Positions 1 through 4,801 of a stretch of 7,850 bases of DNA are shown here, piece after piece; within the stretch, counting starts at the first letter, position 1, and every line of letters starts with the position of its first letter. Under the pieces are notes generated by a model, which did no database searches, was not told where the DNA came from, and saw nothing but the letters and a program-made list of their open reading frames with translations. This DNA is from Limnoglobus sp. Its GTDB lineage: Bacteria; Planctomycetota; Planctomycetia; Gemmatales; Gemmataceae. The stretch spans positions 1 to 7,850 of the forward strand of contig JANXNT010000200.1 of the NCBI GenBank assembly GCA_025353985.1. Reading direction: 5' to 3'. The translations under genes were made by a program, and so were the position numbers.

Positions 1-18
1 CTTCGACGAAAGCGTGTC

Positions 19-1383
19 ATGCCCATTTCCGTTCGCTGCGAATCGTGCGGCCAGGGGCATAAAGCGCCCGATACGCTCGCCGGCAAGACGTTGAAGTGTC
101 GCAAGTGCGGCGAGCCGATGACGATACCCGAAGCCACGCCTTCGGAGCCGGAGTTCGATGCGGCACAGTTTTTGTTGCAATCGGATGAAGCCGCACCGGC
201 GAAACCGTCTCGCGATCCATACCCGGAACCGGAGCCGACACCTTCGCCAAGACCCGTGAATCCGAAGTCTTCGAACATTGCAAACTTGCCGCCACTGACC
301 ACGAACGACCCGCCGTTGTGGCGTCGCTATCTACACTGGGTGCTCGTACTGGCACTGATACCGCTCGCGGTTTCGATGCTGAGTAAGCCCAACGATGAGG
401 ACATTTTCGAGCGTCTCGCCAAATCGTTAGATAACGCGACTCCAGCGGAACAGAAGCGGTTCGAAGACAGTTTGTTGCATCCCAAATCGATAGACGACAT
501 CATTAGCAGCTTGCCGGGGCAGAAAATCGATGGCGCGTTTCTGTCGCGTTCGACATCGGCACACTGGCTGATGGCGCTCGCTGCGACGATTCTGTACATG
601 GTGTTCTTCATGTACCTCGCGTCCGACGGTTCCGCCAAAGCGTTACAGGTGCTAACCGTCGGGCTTATTACTGCCACTGTGGGTGTGGGATTGCTCTTGC
701 TCGTGCAGTGGATCGCCTCGTACACCGATGGCCGCATCCTCGTCGGCAAGAGCATCGTCGTGTTGTTTTTTTACATCTTCAAGTTCATCGCGTTCTCGTA
801 CTCGGCCGCTAGCGACCCAGAAAATGGCTTCCTGCTCAGCTTTCTCGGTTACACGCTCGGTGTTGGCTTGCTCGAAGAACTAACAAAAACGGTCCCGCTC
901 TTCTGGCACCGCAGCGAAGAGAACGGGCGAGATACAAACTGGCGGGGCATCTTCATCTGGGGCCTCGCGTCGGGGGCGGGCTTCGGCATTGCGGAAGGGA
1001 TTATGTATTCGAGCCGGTACTACAACGGCATCACTGGCCCCGGTATCTATGGCGTACGTTTTCTATCGTGCGTTGCACTTCATGCGATCTGGTCCGGCTC
1101 GGTCGCGATCACGCTCTATCTCAAACGCGATCGCTTCGATGGTATCGAAGAATGGCACGGCTGGATTTGGCCAACACTCTCGGTGATCGCGGTGCCGATG
1201 ATTTTGCACGGCCTCTACGATACGTTCCTCAAGAAAGATCAAAACGGGCTGGCGCTACTCGTCGCCATCGCCAGTTTCGGGTTCCTCGCGTTCCTCACCA
1301 GTCGCTTATACGGCAAAGACGATCAAGCCGCAAAAGCGAAGATGTTAAAGGAATACAAGCGTCGAAGGTCGGCAATGGCGTGA
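19..1383 (+). CDS. Zinc-ribbon PrsW-family intramembrane metalloprotease
   Basis: This is a polytopic membrane protein with the PrsW (CPBP/Abi-like) glutamic-protease or metalloprotease signature. An N-terminal zinc ribbon (C7xxC10 and C27xxC30) is followed by a Pro/Glu-rich linker to about residue 95. Hydrophobic segments lie near 105-121, 183-200, 211-235 and 240-263, with more in the C-terminal half. The PrsW active-site motifs appear in order: E286-E287-L-T-K290, F322xxxE326, H355 (in LHAIWSG) and H397xxxD401. PrsW of Bacillus cleaves an anti-sigma factor in the membrane. No anti-sigma gene lies next to this one, so the substrate is unknown. The ATG at 19 is the first start in the window and begins the zinc ribbon cleanly; only 18 upstream bases are visible, so neither promoter nor strong SD can be judged. 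The C-terminus is basic (KEYKRRRS). Family assignment is secure; the cleavage target is not. Confidence 0.93.
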   Translation: MPISVRCESCGQGHKAPDTLAGKTLKCRKCGEPMTIPEATPSEPEFDAAQFLLQSDEAAPAKPSRDPYPEPEPTPSPRPVNPKSSNIANLPPLTTNDPPLWRRYLHWVLVLALIPLAVSMLSKPNDEDIFERLAKSLDNATPAEQKRFEDSLLHPKSIDDIISSLPGQKIDGAFLSRSTSAHWLMALAATILYMVFFMYLASDGSAKALQVLTVGLITATVGVGLLLLVQWIASYTDGRILVGKSIVVLFFYIFKFIAFSYSAASDPENGFLLSFLGYTLGVGLLEELTKTVPLFWHRSEENGRDTNWRGIFIWGLASGAGFGIAEGIMYSSRYYNGITGPGIYGVRFLSCVALHAIWSGSVAITLYLKRDRFDGIEEWHGWIWPTLSVIAVPMILHGLYDTFLKKDQNGLALLVAIASFGFLAFLTSRLYGKDDQAAKAKMLKEYKRRRSAMA

Positions 1384-1388
1384 ATGCC

Positions 1389-2654
1389 CTACTTTTCGCC
1401 GATGGCCCAGAGGCTTTTGAAGCCGCGGAGGTAGATGCGGCCGTTTGCGGTGGCGGGCGAGGCGGTGAAGTTGTCGGGGAGTTTATTCTCCGCGAGTTTC
1501 TCGAATTCGCGACCTGGTTTCACCACCACGGTCATGCCGTCGCGGCCGACGAGGTAGATCTTACCGTCGGCGAACATCGGGTTGGCGCGGTGCCGCATGT
1601 TCGTGATTCGCTGTTCGTAAATCATCTTGCCGGTGGCCGCTTCGTAAGCGTAAAGCGTGCCGCCTTCGCCCATGATGTAGACGATGTCACCCACGAGTAA
1701 CGGCGAAGGCACATCGGGTGTGTCCTTCGTCAATCGCCAGATTTCGCCGGTCGCGCTCGGGCCGACGCTGCCTTTCACTTTCGTCGGATCGATCGCGACA
1801 GTCACGCCGCGTTTGCACGATGGTACGACGATCAAATCGGGCGTTACCAGTGGGCTGGAAACCGCACGCCAGGCGTTGTTATACTTCGCCTTCGGATTCA
1901 ATTCGGTCACGCGCCATACTTCCTCGCCGGTCTCCAGATTGTGCGCGGTGCAGTAATCGTTGCCGTGCGAAATCAGCAACGCTTCGCTGCCTTTTTCCCA
2001 GATGAACGGCGAGGCGTAAACGTCCGGCGATTCGCCGCGACCATCGCTTTTGCGGGCGTGTTTCCAGATTTCGTTGCCCGTGACGGCATCGAGTGCGACG
2101 AGCAGTTGCGCCTTGCGGTGAAGCAGCGACAGGTACAATCGGCCTTTGTAAAGCACCGGCGTTTGGTGGATGCCGAACTGGATCTCGAACTTGCCGTACT
2201 TCGATTGGGCATCGAAGCCCCAGACTTTTTTGCCATCGAAATCGTGTGCCGTCACGCCGCCCGAACCGATGAACGTGAAGACGTGTTTGCCATCGGTACT
2301 GCACGAGGCGGAGGCATCGTTGCCTTCATCGTTGCGGTAGGCTTTCTTCGCGCTGGCCCCGAGCGTTTCGGACCATTTCACTTTTCCATCAGTGCCGATG
2401 GCGTGGAGCTTGAGGTCGGATGAATCTTGCGTCGTCAGGAAGATATGCTCGCCCCAAATGCACGGCGTCGACGCACCCGAACCCGGCAGCGGGCAGTTCC
2501 AGACGATGTGCGAACTTTCGGACCACGCGGTGGAAAGTCCCTTCTCGGTACTATGGCCATCGTTTTTGGGGCCGCGCCACTGCGGCCAGTTATCGGCCCG
2601 CACAGCCACCGAAGCCGTGAGTAACAACCCGAGAGCGAGTAGAGAACGAAACAA
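1389..2654 (-). CDS. Secreted PQQ-like beta-propeller repeat protein
   Basis: This is an exported beta-propeller of the PQQ-binding-like (quinoprotein alcohol dehydrogenase-like / BamB-like) superfamily. A signal peptide (FRSLLALGLLLTASVAVRA, cut before DNWPQW) leads into the WPQWRGP motif typical of planctomycete members. Repeated blade signatures follow: GKVKW, GKKVWGFD, GNEIWKH, GEEVWRV, LYAYEAATGKMIYE and a final IYLRGFKSLWAI. The length of about 421 residues suits one propeller with no extra catalytic domain, so it may be a scaffold or binding protein; no calcium- or PQQ-ligand set could be confirmed. Start choice: the reading frame opens at a TTG at 2669, but the TTG at 2654 has GAGGG (2663-2667) eight bases upstream and still leaves a full signal peptide, so 2654 is preferred. 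No in-frame ATG exists near the N-terminus. The gene converges on the PrsW gene with 5 nt between stops. Confidence 0.92.
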   Translation of the reverse strand: MFRSLLALGLLLTASVAVRADNWPQWRGPKNDGHSTEKGLSTAWSESSHIVWNCPLPGSGASTPCIWGEHIFLTTQDSSDLKLHAIGTDGKVKWSETLGASAKKAYRNDEGNDASASCSTDGKHVFTFIGSGGVTAHDFDGKKVWGFDAQSKYGKFEIQFGIHQTPVLYKGRLYLSLLHRKAQLLVALDAVTGNEIWKHARKSDGRGESPDVYASPFIWEKGSEALLISHGNDYCTAHNLETGEEVWRVTELNPKAKYNNAWRAVSSPLVTPDLIVVPSCKRGVTVAIDPTKVKGSVGPSATGEIWRLTKDTPDVPSPLLVGDIVYIMGEGGTLYAYEAATGKMIYEQRITNMRHRANPMFADGKIYLVGRDGMTVVVKPGREFEKLAENKLPDNFTASPATANGRIYLRGFKSLWAIGEK

Positions 2655-2662
2655 AGTGGCAA

Positions 2663-2667
2663 CCCTC
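2663..2667 (-). promoter_or_regulatory. Shine-Dalgarno site deciding the propeller start
   Basis: On the minus strand GAGGG lies 8 nt before the TTG at 2654. The upstream TTG at 2669 has no comparable site. This favours the shorter N-terminus by five residues. Confidence 0.45.
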
Positions 2668-2685
2668 AAAGGTACCCGGCAGGAA

Positions 2686-2700
2686 TGCGTGTCACACGCA
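2686..2700. promoter_or_regulatory. Perfect 15-bp palindrome upstream of propeller gene
   Basis: TGCGTGTCACACGCA has two perfect 7-bp arms around a central C. It sits 31 nt upstream of the preferred start of the minus-strand beta-propeller gene, where a core promoter or 5' leader would be. The one-base centre makes it unsuitable as an RNA hairpin and better suited to a dimeric DNA-binding protein. No regulator is identified. Confidence 0.4.
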
Positions 2701-2710
2701 GGTATCGTAT

Positions 2711-2741
2711 CGCTGGAAGCGTATCAGAAAGTGATCCAGCG
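2711..2741. repeat. 7-bp inverted repeat, 17-nt spacer
   Basis: CGCTGGA at 2711-2717 is matched by TCCAGCG at 2735-2741. Neither strand shows a T-run after it, so it is not a convincing intrinsic terminator. It lies between the divergent propeller gene and the toxin-antitoxin promoter and could serve either side as a protein site. Confidence 0.3.
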
Positions 2742-2773
2742 GGCAACGACTGGGATTCTCACATAGAAAATGC

Positions 2774-2802
2774 TTGACAGTCGCTACATAATATGCAATA
2801 AA
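2774..2802 (+). promoter_or_regulatory. Sigma70-like promoter of the toxin-antitoxin operon
   Basis: A perfect -35 box TTGACA (2774-2779) is followed after 17 nt by AATAAA (2797-2802), a 4/6 match to TATAAT. TGC directly before it gives an extended -10 element. The surroundings are AT-rich. Transcription would start near 2809 and read into the toxin and antitoxin genes. The -10 region lies inside the spacer of the inverted repeat at 2781-2812. Confidence 0.6.
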
Positions 2803-2812
2803 TATGTAGCGA
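2781..2812. promoter_or_regulatory. Operator-like 10-bp inverted repeat bracketing the -10
   Basis: TCGCTACATA (2781-2790) and TATGTAGCGA (2803-2812) are perfect inverted copies separated by 12 nt. The arms flank the predicted -10 box and reach the predicted start of transcription, so a bound dimer or tetramer would block RNA polymerase. Type II toxin-antitoxin operons are usually repressed by their antitoxin, so the XRE protein encoded at 3322-3780 is the natural candidate ligand. That assignment is inferred from position only. A long-loop RNA hairpin is the alternative, less likely because the left arm lies upstream of the predicted transcript. Confidence 0.6.
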
Positions 2813-2843
2813 GCAAACTTCTTGCTCACTACTCATGAGCCAA
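2811..2843 (+). promoter_or_regulatory. Leader with two mutually exclusive hairpins
   Basis: GAGCAA (2811-2816) can pair with TTGCTC (2822-2827) across a 5-nt loop. The same TTGCTC can instead pair with GAGCCAA (2837-2843), leaving one bulged C. The two stems cannot form together. They occupy the very start of the predicted transcript, before the ribosome-binding sites at 2854 and 2879. This could protect the 5' end or switch translation. No U-run follows, so it is not a classic attenuator. Confidence 0.3.
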
Positions 2844-2867
2844 TTCGGTGTACAAGGAGATATAGAC

Positions 2868-2948
2868 ATGAATTACGCAAGGGGATTTATTGATGGCGAA
2901 GCGAACCGGGAAACATCTGAAAATTGGTGCGAGACGAGGTGGCGGTAA
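2868..2948 (+). CDS. Possible 26-aa overlapping upstream ORF
   Basis: An ATG at 2868 follows a strong SD (AAGGAG, 2854-2859, 8-nt spacing) and opens a 26-codon frame beginning MNYARGFIDGEAN and ending at TAA 2946-2948. It overlaps the first 56 nt of the toxin gene in another frame. The peptide resembles nothing recognised. It could be a translated leader ORF that lowers or couples toxin translation, or simply a fortuitous start. The SD is the only real support. Confidence 0.25.
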   Translation: MNYARGFIDGEANRETSENWCETRWR

Positions 2949-3310
2949 ACCGCCGGGCTATCTTTGGGAGGTTTGCTTTCTCGATGAAAGCATTGGCGAT
3001 GCCCGTTTTTTGAACGCCGAGCAGTTTTCGCACATTTGCGAACAGTATCGCGAACTGGCACAGTGCATCGACCCGAGCCACCCGTTAATTAACAAACGAC
3101 GTGCAAACGATCGAAAGCTATCACGAACTCCGGGACAAAGGCGGCGTGTTGGGGAAGCTGAACTTTCGTGGTTACTTCTACATACATAAGTCGGCGAAAC
3201 GGATTGTGATTCTCGGAGCGTACAAAAAAGAAGAAGACGGCCAAGCCAGTCAGGCGATCAAAATCCGAATGCGGAATCGTCTGAAAAAGTATCTGAAAGA
3301 ATTCGCGTAA
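2893..3310 (+). pseudogene. RelE/HigB-superfamily toxin, frameshifted
   Basis: The toxin half of a type II toxin-antitoxin pair; relatives are ribosome-dependent or free mRNA endonucleases. The first frame starts at ATG 2893 with AAGGGG (2879-2884) 8 nt upstream. It encodes a basic Gly-rich leader (GKHLKIGARRGGGKPPGY), then WEVCFLDESIGDARFLN and a helix ending in DPSHPL. It then runs out of register and stops at 3189. The missing C-terminal half continues one frame over: NDVQTIESYHELRDKGG, then GKLNFRGYFYI, RIVILGAYKKEEDGQ and RMRNRLKKYLKEFA, ending at 3308-3310. ELRDKGG and VILGAYKKE are the core strands of this family. Removing one TTAA of the TTAATTAA at 3085-3092 joins the halves as DPSHPLTNDVQTIES and yields 137 residues. 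As it stands, translation gives a 98-residue product lacking the C-terminal core. Sequencing error or +1 ribosomal frameshifting at AAA-CGA (3094-3099) are alternatives. The antitoxin gene starts 11 nt later. Confidence 0.8.
3085..3092 (+). repeat. TTAATTAA: 4-bp tandem duplication breaking the toxin
   Basis: Two adjacent TTAA copies lie exactly where the toxin reading frame changes register. Dropping one copy gives CCG-TTA-ACA-AAC-GAC-GTG and reunites both halves with no internal stop. A short tandem duplication, by slippage or as a repair scar, is the simplest explanation. Confidence 0.7.
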
Positions 3311-3321
3311 TCGAGGTAATT

Positions 3322-3780
3322 ATGACAACGACAATCCCGGACTTGAAGATTACGAATCTCGCGGTGGCGATACTCGTCGATAAGTTCATTTCGCTGACGA
3401 AAGAAGAAAAAAACGACGTCTGCACGTTGATGAACGAACTCGCGAACACACAGTCACCCGACGAGATTACGGAAATCTTCCAGACGATCGAAGAGATTCT
3501 CTCGCAACGAAAAATCACGTTAACCAAGATGGATTTCGACTCGGAATCCAGCGATGGCAACTGGAAAGCGTTCGTATCGAAAACGATACGCGAACAGCGA
3601 CGTGCCGCCGGTATCACACAGGAGGAATTAGCGATAAAGTCGGGTTTGCTGCAAAGCCACATCAGTCGATTAGAGAATGGCCAGTACAGTGCCACGCGCA
3701 TTACCCTAGTAAAAATCTCCAAAGCGCTCGGGATACCGCTCTCTAAACTCGATCCGTCTGCGGGAGCGGTGTCTGGATAA
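3322..3780 (+). CDS. XRE-family HTH antitoxin / autoregulator
   Basis: A 152-residue protein with a C-terminal XRE (HTH_3, Cro/C1-like) DNA-binding domain at about residues 84-144. The helix-turn-helix core runs from T99-Q100-E-E-L through SGLLQSHISRLENG, followed by TLVKISKALGIPLSKL. The N-terminal 80 residues are helical and acidic, with no recognised domain; in such antitoxins the non-DNA-binding part usually neutralises the toxin. Its place 11 nt after the toxin stop gives the toxin-first order of HigBA-type systems. The ATG at 3322 has GAGG at 3313-3316. It is longer than many HigA proteins because of the N-terminal extension. Unlike the toxin, the frame is uninterrupted. It probably binds the inverted repeat at 2781-2812; a stand-alone transcription factor is the alternative. 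Confidence 0.88.
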   Translation: MTTTIPDLKITNLAVAILVDKFISLTKEEKNDVCTLMNELANTQSPDEITEIFQTIEEILSQRKITLTKMDFDSESSDGNWKAFVSKTIREQRRAAGITQEELAIKSGLLQSHISRLENGQYSATRITLVKISKALGIPLSKLDPSAGAVSG

Positions 3781-3785
3781 CGGCC

Positions 3786-3814
3786 TCGACATGTGGAAAG
3801 CAAATCGGTATTTT
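3786..3814 (+). promoter_or_regulatory. Candidate promoter for the two-gene membrane unit
   Basis: TCGACA (3786-3791, 5/6 to TTGACA) and TATTTT (3809-3814, 4/6 to TATAAT) are exactly 17 nt apart. A start near 3821 would leave a short leader before the SD at 3828. This would uncouple the membrane-protein genes from the toxin-antitoxin operon. No terminator is visible between the two units, so read-through is also possible. Confidence 0.4.
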
Positions 3815-3827
3815 GCGACTCACACAA

Positions 3828-3832
3828 GAGGG
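3828..3832 (+). promoter_or_regulatory. Shine-Dalgarno site deciding the start at 3840
   Basis: GAGGG lies 7 nt before ATG 3840. The reading frame also opens at a TTG at 3813, but that codon has no SD and would place nine polar residues before a clean membrane anchor, so 3840 is preferred. Confidence 0.6.
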
Positions 3833-3839
3833 TGAGCAG

Positions 3840-4151
3840 ATGAAAATCGCAAGAATGCTGTTGATCGCTACGGTCGTCGTGGCTTCGTTGGCGGGCGCGT
3901 ACTTCCTCGGTTCGCAATCGAAAGAGCCATCGCAAACGACGGAAAATACGGGTGCTCCGACGCAACCGATTACCGACGCGTTCGTGATTCCCACGGGGCT
4001 GACCGTCGCGAAGACGAGCGAGCTTCCGCCGATGGCGAACCCGACCGGCGTGCTTCTCGGCGAAGTGAAAGTGCCCAAGAATTTGCTCAACGGCCCCGAG
4101 CAAGTGGCGACGGATTTCATCGTTCCGGACATCCAATTGGAAGTGAAATAG
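3840..4151 (+). CDS. Small single-pass membrane-anchored protein, unknown
   Basis: Not recognised. The 103 residues begin with a short basic n-region (MKIARM) and one hydrophobic helix (about residues 6-24, LLIATVVVASLAGAYFLG), which acts as an uncleaved anchor or signal peptide. A Ser/Thr/Pro-rich linker (SKEPSQTTENTGAPTQP) and a short Pro- and Val-rich tail ending DFIVPDIQLEVK follow. There is no lipobox cysteine. The topology suggests that most of the protein lies outside the cytoplasmic membrane. It ends 6 nt before the next membrane-protein gene, so the two are very likely co-transcribed and may act together. The alternative TTG start at 3813 is weaker than ATG 3840. Confidence 0.75.
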   Translation: MKIARMLLIATVVVASLAGAYFLGSQSKEPSQTTENTGAPTQPITDAFVIPTGLTVAKTSELPPMANPTGVLLGEVKVPKNLLNGPEQVATDFIVPDIQLEVK

Positions 4152-4157
4152 TCTGCG

Positions 4158-4796
4158 ATGGAACGCAAAATCGCCTTCTTTTTCGTGCTGGTCGTCGGTG
4201 TCGCCTGCGGTCTCGGCGTCGGAGTGTTGTTCGCGCAGCCGGTCGAACCGCCTGCAATCCTCGCGTCTCCTCCAGTGGAAGTGGTGCCGAATCCGGCTGC
4301 CAAAGTGCGCGATTGGTACGATGTCGCGGACATCGTATTACGGGTCGTGACGATCGTCGTGCTTTCCGGCGGGTTGCTCGGCACATTCGCGGTCATCACG
4401 TCGTTGCGTGCCAGCGCCTACAGTCAGATTTACTCGCGTTTCCAAGGTGTATTGCTCAAACTCGCGGAACATCCGCACCTATTCGAGCGAATGAAACGCG
4501 AAGAATATTCGCTCGCCGAAGACGATCCGACCGACCCGCATTCGCAAACGAACCCGCACCGCTTCATCGCGAATTGCATCGTCAATTTATACGAGGAAGC
4601 ATTCTTGCTTTACAACGCACGGGTGCTTTCGGTCATCGACACGGTGCCCGACGATTACTGGCAATCGATGCTCGGTTCGATGCGTTCGGCCTTCCGTTTG
4701 AAGTACGTTCGCACGCACTGGGAGCATCGCCAACCCTCATTTTCGCCGAAGTTCAATCGCTTCGTGAAAGAAGAAGTCTTACCGACAATCGCGTGA
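4158..4796 (+). CDS. Two-helix membrane protein, unknown
   Basis: Not recognised. The 212 residues carry a hydrophobic N-terminus (about 5-26), a Pro-rich stretch (QPVEPPAILASPPVEVVPNP) and a second hydrophobic helix at about 58-80 (DIVLRVVTIVVLSGGLLGTFAVI). The remaining soluble domain is helical, charged and aromatic, with a YSQIYSRFQGVLLKLAEHPHLFERM segment, an acidic EDDPTDPHSQTNPHRF loop and a C-terminal FNRFVKEEVLPTIA. With the first helix as anchor, the soluble C-terminal part would be cytoplasmic. No catalytic motif is seen. The start ATG lies 6 nt after the previous stop with only weak SD (GGAAG, about 14 nt away), so translational coupling is likely. Its stop lies 5 nt from the stop of the convergent antiporter gene. 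Confidence 0.8.
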   Translation: MERKIAFFFVLVVGVACGLGVGVLFAQPVEPPAILASPPVEVVPNPAAKVRDWYDVADIVLRVVTIVVLSGGLLGTFAVITSLRASAYSQIYSRFQGVLLKLAEHPHLFERMKREEYSLAEDDPTDPHSQTNPHRFIANCIVNLYEEAFLLYNARVLSVIDTVPDDYWQSMLGSMRSAFRLKYVRTHWEHRQPSFSPKFNRFVKEEVLPTIA

Positions 4797-4801
4797 GTGA
4801 C

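Noticed and set aside
1068..1700. 210-residue plus-strand open frame
   Set aside because: It crosses the convergent end of PrsW and the propeller gene in a wrong frame, and is Arg/Val/Asp-rich without motifs.
2854..2870. AAGGAGATATAGACATG resembles the phage T7 gene 10 / expression-vector ribosome-binding site
   Set aside because: The match is short and imperfect, and no vector sequence surrounds it; treated as an ordinary strong SD.
3085..3092. TTAATTAA as a PacI site or cloning scar
   Set aside because: An 8-bp site arises naturally from duplicating TTAA, and the flanks continue the toxin gene directly with no linker or vector DNA.
3800..3816. GCAAA...TTTGC as a terminator after the antitoxin gene
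   Set aside because: The stem is only 5 bp and AT-rich with no following T-run, and it lies within a plausible promoter.
3258..4136. 292-residue minus-strand open frame
   Set aside because: It runs antisense to the antitoxin and the 3840 gene, which have clear domains, anchors and SDs; its translation has no domain logic.
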